Made by a program: the position numbers and the translations under genes. A model generated the notes under the pieces. That model was not told where the DNA came from. It worked only from the letters and a program-made list of their open reading frames with translations, and ran no database searches. A stretch of DNA of 6,144 nt from an uncultured Acidobacteriota bacterium (GTDB lineage: Bacteria; Acidobacteriota; Terriglobia; Terriglobales; Acidobacteriaceae), in contig CAILBQ010000770.1 of the NCBI GenBank assembly GCA_903832475.1, forward strand, positions 1 to 6,144, read 5' to 3'. This document shows positions 1 through 6,144 of this stretch, piece after piece (position 1 is the first letter of the stretch; each line of letters opens with the position of its first letter).

Positions 1-812
1 ACCAACTGGCCTTCATCTTCGGCACCTTTGCGGAGGCACATCAGAACTACAACGCCTTGCAAGCCCAGTTGCAGGGACGTTTCAACCATGGGATGTCGTA
101 TCAACTCAGCTATACCTGGTCACGCTGCATGACCAACTCGCAGGGATTCTTCGGCGAAGGCGGCCAGTCGTCAGCGCCGAGTGCCTGGTGGCAGAACAGC
201 TATAACCCTGAGGGTGAGACAGGAGCCTGCTATTACAACGTCAAGGGGGACTTCACCGGCTACTTCATCTATGACCTGCCCTTCGGACGCGGCAAGCAAT
301 TCGGCTCCAATATGAGCAGGGCCGCCGATCTTGCGGTCGGCGGGTGGAGGCTGGGCGTGATTCCCACCTTCCGCGGCGGCTTCCCGCTCACGCTCAGCTC
401 AAACAGTGACCACTCCGGCACCAACTCCTTCCAGAACCGTCCAGATTGCGTAGCGCCACCCCATGTGCTGCACAAGCAGACGATTGGGAATGGTTTGTTC
501 GGGTATCGCTGGTTTGATCCCAACTCGTACGCCGAACCCAAAGACGGTTACTTTGGCAACTGCAGCGTGAGCTCGGTCTACGGCCCGGGTGAGCAGAACA
601 TCGACGCGAATCTGGCCAAGACCTTCCATGTCACTGAGAGGCAGAATCTCGAATTTCGCGCCGAGTTCATCAATGCTTTAAACCATGTGATCCTCGACGC
701 GCCAAACAACGGCGGTATCAACTCAGCGGATCCAAACGCTGGCACGATCGGCCAAATCAATAGTTCCGAAGGCGCGCGCCAGATTCAGTTCGCGCTTAAG
801 TACAACTTCTAG
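1..812 (+). CDS. TonB-dependent receptor, Oar-like, C-terminal part (5' truncated)
   Basis: This is the end of an outer-membrane beta-barrel receptor that would use TonB energy to import a large substrate such as an oligosaccharide or chelate. The reading frame is open from base 3 with no start in the window, giving 269 visible residues; the TTG at 57 lies inside the gene. The sequence matches the final barrel strands of the acidobacterial Oar-like family (usually around 1000 residues or more, with an N-terminal carboxypeptidase-like domain, not visible here). Signs are NYNALQAQLQ near the start, SYTWSRCM, YDLPFGRGK, a GGWRLG strand, RPDC, a WFDPNSY segment, YGPGEQNIDANLAKTF, FRAEFINALNH and the terminal QFALKYNF. 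Ending in an aromatic Phe is the usual signal for outer-membrane barrel assembly. Substrate cannot be told from this part. It lies 219 bases before the next gene on the same strand. Family call is strong; any functional link to the downstream operon is inference. Confidence 0.92.
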   Translation, partial: QLAFIFGTFAEAHQNYNALQAQLQGRFNHGMSYQLSYTWSRCMTNSQGFFGEGGQSSAPSAWWQNSYNPEGETGACYYNVKGDFTGYFIYDLPFGRGKQFGSNMSRAADLAVGGWRLGVIPTFRGGFPLTLSSNSDHSGTNSFQNRPDCVAPPHVLHKQTIGNGLFGYRWFDPNSYAEPKDGYFGNCSVSSVYGPGEQNIDANLAKTFHVTERQNLEFRAEFINALNHVILDAPNNGGINSADPNAGTIGQINSSEGARQIQFALKYNF

Positions 813-831
813 CCGGCGATTATCGTCGGCT
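811..831 (+). terminator. Hairpin overlapping the receptor stop codon; possible weak terminator
   Basis: The arms AGCCGGCG (811-818) and CGTCGGCT (824-831) pair over 8 positions with one G-T wobble, plus an A-T pair that closes a 3-base loop. The stem begins at the second base of the TAG stop codon. No T-run follows (the next bases are GGATCCTAAC), so it is not a classical intrinsic terminator. It may stabilise the 3' end of the message or act with Rho. Confidence 0.3.
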
Positions 832-874
832 GGATCCTAACCCTCCCCAATTCGGCGTCGGGCTGCAAGCAAGC

Positions 875-902
875 CAAATGGTTTGAGGCCCGGCGCCATT
901 TG
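875..902. repeat. Perfect 7-base inverted repeat in the intergenic gap, possible operator
   Basis: CAAATGG (875-881) and CCATTTG (896-902) are exact reverse complements separated by 14 bases, with GGCGCC (892-897) inside the second half. The spacing would suit a dimeric regulator binding two half-sites, or a small hairpin. It overlaps the only weak promoter candidate I found in the gap (TTGAGG at 883, TACAGA at 906, 17-base spacing). No match to a named operator is recognised. Confidence 0.3.
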
Positions 903-951
903 TCGTACAGATCGGAAACGAACCCCGCGCTGCCAGCTCTGGCCAGCCGAA

Positions 952-981
952 GATAGTCAATCGTCCGACGACTGCGCTATC
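952..981. repeat. Imperfect inverted repeat upstream of the lyase operon, possible operator or leader hairpin
   Basis: GATAG (952-956) pairs with CTATC (977-981), and between them TCGTC-C-GACGA (961-971) is itself a perfect palindrome around one base. The unpaired bases between outer and inner arms are 4 on one side and 5 on the other. It ends 50 bases before the start codon at 1032, a reasonable place for a regulator site or an RNA leader structure. Function is inferred from position and symmetry only. Confidence 0.3.
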
Positions 982-1031
982 GTCAAGGCATCGGCAAAGG
1001 CGCACTCAAGCCCTGGAGTTCCCGACGGACC

Positions 1032-3746
1032 ATGAGAAATCGAGATCTCGTCGCCTTCCTGAAACCGATTCCCAATCAATTCAGCAAGGACGATTCTGTT
1101 GAGTTCATCGATGTCACGGGGCAAGTCACCGATATTCGGTGTGATCCGTATCGCATCTCCATCCGCCTCAATGTTCCTGCCGGGCTTTACTCAGGCCGAT
1201 TCGAAACCACCGACCGCGCCTTCGACATGTCCACCGCCATGATTGACATGGTGCGCGTTCCCGACGGTAAGCGCGTACCTGTGGGTCCGTGGGATCTCGA
1301 CCACATTCACAACGTTATGGCCGTTCCCATGATCCGCACCTTCGTCAACCGCAAGCTGAAGGGCGGTCTGTGGTTCGCAATGCCTGGCCCGGTGGAAATC
1401 GCGGCTGGCCGTCTCGCCGCCGAGTTCGGCTTTGAGGCCCGTGAGGGCGATAACGAACTTGTTCTTGAACTGATCGAGCGCGATCGCGATCGCATGAACT
1501 TCGGACGCATCGCATGGTTTGAGCTTCGCCAGGACGATCGCCGCCTTCTTGCTCTCGAACCCGACACCGCCGCACATCCCCGCATCTTTCTTACGTCAAA
1601 TCAAGCGAAACCCGTGCACCACCGCTGGCAGGGAACCGCGGCCTTTAGTGCCCTCGAAGCAAAGCTGCGCAACGAAGATCTGGTCTTCCTCACCGACAAC
1701 AGCCAGGGCACGCTGGAGCTTGCCAGCATCGTCTTCGCCCTCACCGGAGATGCAGAGATCGGCGCGCGCGCCAAGGCCCGCATTATGGAGCTGGCTCATG
1801 CCAGCACCTGGAGCGGCCGTCCCGATCCGCTGCTGATGGGCGGCGACAACGATCGCGTCATCGGCATGCGGCTCTACCAAACCGCCCTCGCCTGGGATTA
1901 CATGCAGCCGCTCTTCACTCAAGAAGACCGCAGCGCCATACTCCGTAAGGTCGAAGAGTATCTGCAGAAGATCTACGACTTCACCCTGCTACAGCGAGCT
2001 TACATGGGCTATCCCACCATCGATCCGCATTCGCTTGGGGCATGGAACGGCGCGGCCATCGCCTGCATGTCTTTTTACGAAGATCTGCCCATCGCTCGAC
2101 ATGCCCTGCCGCTTTTTCATGGCCTCTTCACGGACAGCCTTAAGCTCTTCCCCGCCAGCGGCAAGGCGGCGTGGGCCACCTATTTTCCTTTCCATCTCGT
2201 CCTGTATCTTGCGGCGGCCCACACCTTCGCCGGCATACGGCCGGAGCTCTCATCGAGCCCTTTCCTCGACAATCTCGGTCAGGCACTCTTGGCCTGCTTT
2301 GAAGTACCTAACAGCCAGGAACTTCAACGCGGCCTGCGAACCCGCGAGCATCGCTTCCTCACAGCCTTCCTCTGCCGCTTCCATCCCACGCCCGGCGTCG
2401 AATCCATCTACCGCGCATTCTTGGAGCGGGAACAAAAGGCCGCAGACGACGTGATGCTGGGCATCTTCGATCTGCTTTATGCGCCGGAAATGCCCGGCGA
2501 AATCGCTCCGTTTCCAGACCGTCCGCTCTTCGCGAAAGATGTGGGCGACATCATCGCGACCGCCCGCGGCGAGCAAACTATCGCCGTATCCATCAGCGGC
2601 GGACCCAAGGCCGGCCGTGACGCAATCTTCACCCTCATGCCGCACAACCGTGAATTTTCTCCGTCGCTCGGCGCGCTCGACGTCGCCATCGACGGAACGC
2701 CGGTGCTATGCAACATCAACATGGGTCTGTACGGGCAAAACAGCGCCCTCACCAACACCATGTGTTTCGAAGACGGCGGCGCCATCACCAACGGCCAGTA
2801 TCTGAATGGCGCAATCCCTCCCGAGAGCTGCGCTGTGATTCGCCGCTGCCTTGTTGGCCAGCGTTATCTCTACGCCCACATCGTCATCACCCACGCGCTT
2901 GATCCAAAACTCAACGTGCGCCAGGCCGACCGCATCTTCCTCTTCGACCGCGAAACCGGCGTCATCCTCCTCTCCGACGCATTCCACGCAGAACACGCGA
3001 TCCGCTTCGCCACTCATCTTCATTGTTCCGGCTCGGTGCATGAGTTGGGAAACGGTCAGTATCGCCTCACCGGCGGCCAAGCCAATCTCATCGCCGGCAT
3101 CAAGAGCGGCAGCAAAGGATTGAAGGACGAAGAGAAGGGACAAGTCTTCGTTCAGATTCTTGCCGCCAATCCATCCTCACGCGTCGTCATCGAAGAGCCT
3201 ACCTGGGTTCCGGGCTACATCTACGGCCTCAACAACACCGGCCTCGAAGACATCCGCGACGCGCGCTTTCCTCGCTATCGACGCTGGCGGCTCGAAGTCC
3301 CAGCCCCCGTCGCGCATGCTTCTTTTCTTATCGCCCTCAGCCCGCACAGCGGTCAGGTGACCTGCGTTGACAACGCAATCCATCTGTCTCACGGCGGCGT
3401 GATTCATTTGCATCCCGGTGAGCACATCGCACTTGAGGTCGAGTGCGAATGCGAGTGCCTCATGGTTGATGAAACCACGCATCGCATCAGTGCTATGGGG
3501 TTGCGATCGCTGCGCCACGGCGCCAGCCACTTCAACTTTCTCTCACCCGTCGACGTCGAATACGATACGCAATCAGAACTCGGAACCATCTACGCCCAGG
3601 GAACAGCACAGCCCCAAAGCAACACGGGCTTCGCATTCGGTATGTTCGCTCCTATCGGCGATGAAGCCTGGAAAACCCAAAACAACTTCCGCGCCAACTT
3701 CACACAAATCCATGACAAGCACCCACAAGTTGAGGAGCACGCATGA
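1032..3746 (+). CDS. Heparinase II/III-like polysaccharide lyase family protein, probably cytoplasmic
   Basis: Likely acts on an acidic oligo- or polysaccharide, since characterised heparinase II/III-fold enzymes cleave uronate-containing glycans by beta-elimination; the actual substrate is unknown. Three parts can be seen: a beta-rich N-terminal region (about 1-175); a helical alpha/alpha-toroid (about 180-480) opening with HPRIF (182-186) and containing GGDNDR (270-275), an ALAWDYM helix, DPHSLGAWN (331-339, candidate catalytic His333) and TYFPFHLVLY (383-392, candidate Tyr384); and a C-terminal beta-sandwich (about 490-880). In the sandwich the usual His/Asp positions look replaced (FSPS at 542-545, Asn561, TNT at 574-576). 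No signal peptide or hydrophobic N-terminus is present, and extending the frame upstream to the TAG at 954 offers neither an ATG/GTG/TTG start nor a signal. ATG 1032 has only a weak ribosome site (GGAG at 1015, 13 bases away). The stop overlaps the next gene by ATGA. Family call is moderate; enzymatic activity is uncertain. Confidence 0.75.
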   Translation: MRNRDLVAFLKPIPNQFSKDDSVEFIDVTGQVTDIRCDPYRISIRLNVPAGLYSGRFETTDRAFDMSTAMIDMVRVPDGKRVPVGPWDLDHIHNVMAVPMIRTFVNRKLKGGLWFAMPGPVEIAAGRLAAEFGFEAREGDNELVLELIERDRDRMNFGRIAWFELRQDDRRLLALEPDTAAHPRIFLTSNQAKPVHHRWQGTAAFSALEAKLRNEDLVFLTDNSQGTLELASIVFALTGDAEIGARAKARIMELAHASTWSGRPDPLLMGGDNDRVIGMRLYQTALAWDYMQPLFTQEDRSAILRKVEEYLQKIYDFTLLQRAYMGYPTIDPHSLGAWNGAAIACMSFYEDLPIARHALPLFHGLFTDSLKLFPASGKAAWATYFPFHLVLYLAAAHTFAGIRPELSSSPFLDNLGQALLACFEVPNSQELQRGLRTREHRFLTAFLCRFHPTPGVESIYRAFLEREQKAADDVMLGIFDLLYAPEMPGEIAPFPDRPLFAKDVGDIIATARGEQTIAVSISGGPKAGRDAIFTLMPHNREFSPSLGALDVAIDGTPVLCNINMGLYGQNSALTNTMCFEDGGAITNGQYLNGAIPPESCAVIRRCLVGQRYLYAHIVITHALDPKLNVRQADRIFLFDRETGVILLSDAFHAEHAIRFATHLHCSGSVHELGNGQYRLTGGQANLIAGIKSGSKGLKDEEKGQVFVQILAANPSSRVVIEEPTWVPGYIYGLNNTGLEDIRDARFPRYRRWRLEVPAPVAHASFLIALSPHSGQVTCVDNAIHLSHGGVIHLHPGEHIALEVECECECLMVDETTHRISAMGLRSLRHGASHFNFLSPVDVEYDTQSELGTIYAQGTAQPQSNTGFAFGMFAPIGDEAWKTQNNFRANFTQIHDKHPQVEEHA
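3441..3458 (+). repeat. Three tandem GARTGC hexamers encoding Glu-Cys x3
   Basis: GAGTGC, GAATGC and GAGTGC follow each other in frame within the lyase-like gene and encode Glu-Cys three times (residues 804-809). They extend a Glu-Val-Glu-Cys alternation typical of a beta strand, so the cysteines would lie on one face and the glutamates on the other. Confidence 0.75.
3732..3737 (+). promoter_or_regulatory. Ribosome binding site for the Gfo/Idh/MocA oxidoreductase
   Basis: GAGGAG lies 5 bases before ATG 3743, inside the last codons of the lyase-like gene. With the ATGA overlap at 3743-3746 it fixes this start and points to translational coupling. Confidence 0.8.
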
Positions 3747-4882
3747 GCAGTGACAATGCAATCGAAGTAGCCGTCCTCGGCGCCGGCCAGATGGGCGGCC
3801 ATGTCATCGAACATCTCGCTGACAGTCCCCTGGTGCGCGCCATTACGGTGTACGATCGCCATCCCGAGCGCATGGAAGACTTGAAACAGCGATGCGGCGT
3901 GAAGACTGCGGAGAGCCTCGAGCAAGTGCTCAGCGATCCAGCAATCCGGCTGGTCTTCATTACCGCCTCCAACAATGCCCACAAGGAACTGTCCATCGCC
4001 GCTCTCCAGGCGGGCAAAGCCGTCATGTGCGAGAAGCCTATGGCCACCACCCTGGCTAACGCTGAGGCCATGGTTGAAGCCGCTGAAACGACCGGCGGCT
4101 TTCTCCAGATCGGCTTCGAGCTCCGCTACTCCCATCTCTACACTAAAGTGAAGGACTGGATCGACGAAGGCCGGCTGGGACGAGTCCTGAACACGCAGTG
4201 CACCTATACCACCAGCGCCTGGGGCAGACACGATGCATGGCGCACGCAGTCGAAATCCAGCGGCGGCATGTTCGGTGAAAAGCTCAGTCACTATGTCGAC
4301 CTGCCTCGCTGGTGGATTGGCGACCAGGTCGAAGAGGTTTACGCCGTGTGCGCTCCGAACGTCATTCCCTATTACGAAGTCCACGACAATTATCACTGCA
4401 CCTATCGCTTCACCAATGGAGCCGTCAGCCATCTCACCTTCATGATGGGTCCGGCCGCCACATTTCGAGGAGATCCCCTTCAGAACGCCGTTTCTCAGCA
4501 AGCCGGCGATGGACACGCGTTGCGTTACATGATCTACGGAGAAAGAGGCGCCGCCGAGACCGACGTATTCCCACGCTCCATCAAACGATGGGAGTTTGGT
4601 GAGAACGACTACGGCCAGACCAGCGAATGGGTGCAAACAGAAACATGGGAGCCCGAGCGCGATTTCAGCTACTTCCACAACACCCATGATCAGGCGCTCG
4701 ATATCGTCCGTCGCGTCGTTAAGGGCGAACCGCCCAAGACCAACCCGCGCGATGCTCTCGAGACCACCCGCCTTTGCTTTGCGGCCGAGCTTTCTGTCAA
4801 AGAGAAAAGACCGGTTCGTCTTGCCGAACTCAACTCGCACCAACCCCAGCTTCCGTCCAGCGATCAAAGGAAGGACTCATGA
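3743..4882 (+). CDS. Gfo/Idh/MocA family NAD(P)-dependent oxidoreductase
   Basis: A cytoplasmic dehydrogenase that would oxidise or reduce a hydroxyl/keto group on a sugar, inositol or uronate-like compound using NAD(P). The N-terminal Rossmann fold starts at once with VAVLGAGQMGGH, giving the GxGxxG dinucleotide motif at Gly13, Gly15 and Gly18. Asp38 ends the second strand (TVYDRHPER), which tends to favour NAD over NADP. The family hallmark EKP is at 97-99 (CEKPMATT), with Lys98 the expected catalytic lysine. The C-terminal alpha/beta substrate domain begins near residue 125 and carries the second conserved motif as GGMFGEKLSHYVDLPRWW (174-191), with His183 the expected catalytic histidine and Asp186. 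An EKxxH form replaces the more common D-x-G-x-H arrangement, suggesting a particular subfamily. At 379 residues the length is normal and the gene looks intact. It overlaps its neighbours by ATGA at both ends, so it is the middle gene of the operon. Exact substrate is not assignable. Confidence 0.93.
   Translation: MSSDNAIEVAVLGAGQMGGHVIEHLADSPLVRAITVYDRHPERMEDLKQRCGVKTAESLEQVLSDPAIRLVFITASNNAHKELSIAALQAGKAVMCEKPMATTLANAEAMVEAAETTGGFLQIGFELRYSHLYTKVKDWIDEGRLGRVLNTQCTYTTSAWGRHDAWRTQSKSSGGMFGEKLSHYVDLPRWWIGDQVEEVYAVCAPNVIPYYEVHDNYHCTYRFTNGAVSHLTFMMGPAATFRGDPLQNAVSQQAGDGHALRYMIYGERGAAETDVFPRSIKRWEFGENDYGQTSEWVQTETWEPERDFSYFHNTHDQALDIVRRVVKGEPPKTNPRDALETTRLCFAAELSVKEKRPVRLAELNSHQPQLPSSDQRKDS
4866..4874 (+). 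promoter_or_regulatory. Ribosome binding site for the MFS transporter
   Basis: AAAGGAAGG is a strong purine-rich site ending 4 bases before ATG 4879; its first AAGG lies 8 bases away. It sits inside the last codons of the oxidoreductase, and the two genes share ATGA at 4879-4882, again implying coupled translation. Confidence 0.75.
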
Positions 4883-6144
4883 GCGAGGGGTCCATCGGTC
4901 CGTCCGTACCCTCGGTTGGACAAGCTGTCCTGGAGTCGCCAAGTACGGCCGACGCCAACCTCGCTGCCTTCTACGCAGACCGCAAACTCATGTGGCGCAA
5001 TGTGCGCTGGATTAACTTCGGCCATTTCGGCACAGCCATCTCCATGACCATCGTCGAGCCGCTGATGAACCTCCGCCTCAAGGCCATCGGGGTCAGCGAT
5101 TCAAGCGTTGGGCTCCTTACGTCTGCCAATCTCTGGGCCGTAAGCTTTCTGGTCATGTACTTCTCATGGAAGAGCGACCACTGCACCAGCCCACTCGGCC
5201 GCCGCACACCCTTCGTACTCATTTCTCTTCCGTTCATCACTACCGCACTCATTTGCTTTCCGCATTTTCGTGAAAAGTGGATCCTCATCGGCTTCATGGT
5301 CGTGTACTACTTCTTCAATGACATGAAGGCCTCGACGTATCCGCTGCTGTCTATCGACTGCGTCTCAAAAGAAGTGCTGGCCCGCGTATCCGGCTTAGTC
5401 ACCATCGTCATCAGTCTGGCCGGCTTCCTTTCATCGCGCCTGGGCGCAAAGATGGCAGATGTGAATCAGCCGCGCGTATTTCTCATCGCAGCCACCATCA
5501 TGACCACGGCAACTTTGATTGCTCTGTGGAGAATTAAAGAGCCGCCGATCTACCACCCCGCTACTCGAAGCTTCAATATACTCGCGCCCATCAAGGTCGC
5601 CTGTCAGGACAAGCGCATCCTTGTGCTGATGCTCGCCGTGGCGTTGCTCAATGCCTTTTACATGATCTTCAATACCTGGGTGTGGTTTTATGCCAAGACC
5701 AAACTGGGCCTGACCATCGGCGAAACAGGCGTCGCCATGTCCTATGGACTCATTCTGAGAATGTGCGTCTCCTACCCCGCGGGCTGGCTGATCGACCGCT
5801 TCGGAAGCTATATAGCCCTGAGCATTGAATGGGTCCTCATGCTCACGCTCGCAGTGAGTTCCATTTACGTGACCAATGCAAATGGCTTGATCCTGCTCGC
5901 CGTCATCTTCTCGCTCCTGATGCCGCTTCAGGTTGCTGGCGATGCCATTCTCTGGAAGACCATGGACAAGGCCGACACCGGCTCTTTCACTTCGACCGTC
6001 GCGCTCATTCGCAACTTCTGCACCGGAACGGTGATCGCATTCTCCGGCTTTCTAATCAAATGGACGGGAAGTTACGTGGTGGCCTTTTGGTTTGGTTTTG
6101 CACTAAGCTCGATTGCGTTGATCGTATTCTTTATCTACCGGCAC
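4879..6144 (+). CDS. Major Facilitator Superfamily transporter (3' end cut by the window)
   Basis: An inner-membrane secondary transporter, probably importing the compound handled by the two upstream enzymes. The frame is open for 422 codons from ATG 4879 to the window end without a stop. A soluble N-terminal tail of about 40 residues precedes about twelve hydrophobic segments, roughly at residues 42-65, 75-97, 110-128, 133-150, 165-190, 197-217, 238-263, 270-297, 301-322, 325-352, 360-384 and 388-410 onward. The MFS signature loop between helices 2 and 3 is present as SDHCTSPLGRRTPF (Asp100, Arg108, Arg109), resembling the SD-x-G-R-R-x-P loop of sugar-cation symporters. A matching half-repeat loop, GWLIDRFGSY, follows helix 8. 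All twelve helices appear to be inside the window, so only a few residues are probably missing. It is the third gene of the ATGA-coupled operon. Superfamily call is strong; sugar or uronate specificity is inferred from context. Confidence 0.9.
   Translation, partial: MSEGSIGPSVPSVGQAVLESPSTADANLAAFYADRKLMWRNVRWINFGHFGTAISMTIVEPLMNLRLKAIGVSDSSVGLLTSANLWAVSFLVMYFSWKSDHCTSPLGRRTPFVLISLPFITTALICFPHFREKWILIGFMVVYYFFNDMKASTYPLLSIDCVSKEVLARVSGLVTIVISLAGFLSSRLGAKMADVNQPRVFLIAATIMTTATLIALWRIKEPPIYHPATRSFNILAPIKVACQDKRILVLMLAVALLNAFYMIFNTWVWFYAKTKLGLTIGETGVAMSYGLILRMCVSYPAGWLIDRFGSYIALSIEWVLMLTLAVSSIYVTNANGLILLAVIFSLLMPLQVAGDAILWKTMDKADTGSFTSTVALIRNFCTGTVIAFSGFLIKWTGSYVVAFWFGFALSSIALIVFFIYRH

Noticed and set aside
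57..812. A complete short gene starting at TTG 57
   Set aside because: The same frame is open to base 3 and already encodes conserved receptor sequence (NYNALQAQ) across the TTG, so this is an internal Leu codon of a truncated gene.
883..911. Sigma-70 promoter TTGAGG / TACAGA with 17-base spacing
   Set aside because: The -10 box matches the consensus at only three of six positions. It is mentioned as a candidate but not strong enough for its own entry.
820..1005. A 61-codon minus-strand open frame in the intergenic gap
   Set aside because: No recognisable protein features or ribosome site stood out, and it runs across two inverted repeats that better explain the region.
3590..4867. A 425-codon open frame on the minus strand, antisense to the oxidoreductase and the end of the lyase-like gene
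   Set aside because: It covers a forward gene with unmistakable GxGxxG and EKP motifs, and its translation shows no recognisable domain. Long antisense frames are common in GC-rich coding DNA.
4596..5015. A 139-codon forward open frame across the oxidoreductase-transporter junction
   Set aside because: It is out of frame with two well-supported genes and has no domain signature of its own.
1..6144. tRNA or rRNA genes, CRISPR array, insertion sequence, riboswitch
   Set aside because: I found no cloverleaf, spaced repeats, transposase motifs, terminal inverted repeats or known riboswitch core in the window.

Overview
The window looks like chromosomal DNA from an Acidobacteriota (Terriglobia-type) bacterium. 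The main evidence is the first gene, the C-terminal part of an Oar-like TonB-dependent receptor of the kind greatly expanded in that phylum. Moderately high GC and a compact same-strand layout fit this. The assignment rests on protein resemblance recalled from memory, not on a search.

Layout, all on the + strand: (1) 1-812, the 3' end of an outer-membrane TonB-dependent receptor, open at the left edge. (2) 813-1031, a 219-base intergenic gap holding three inverted repeats (one overlaps the receptor stop codon) and only a weak promoter candidate. (3) 1032-3746, a 904-residue heparinase II/III-like protein with no signal peptide. (4) 3743-4882, a 379-residue Gfo/Idh/MocA-type NAD(P)-dependent oxidoreductase. 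(5) 4879 to the right edge, a 12-helix Major Facilitator Superfamily transporter that lacks only its stop codon and perhaps a few residues.

Genes 3, 4 and 5 are joined by two successive ATGA stop/start overlaps, each preceded by a good Shine-Dalgarno sequence. They are therefore almost certainly one translationally coupled operon. The likely logic, which is inference, is that the transporter brings a sugar, oligosaccharide or uronate-type compound across the inner membrane, the cytoplasmic heparinase-like protein cleaves or otherwise modifies it, and the oxidoreductase acts on a hydroxyl or keto group of the product. The upstream receptor could bring the substrate across the outer membrane, but it is separated by the regulatory-looking gap and may be independent.

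The most unusual point is that the heparinase-like protein keeps the fold-level pattern of its family but seems to lack the C-terminal His/Asp residues that bind metal and assist catalysis in well-studied members. It may therefore have a divergent chemistry. I see no RNA genes, CRISPR arrays, insertion sequences or phage genes.
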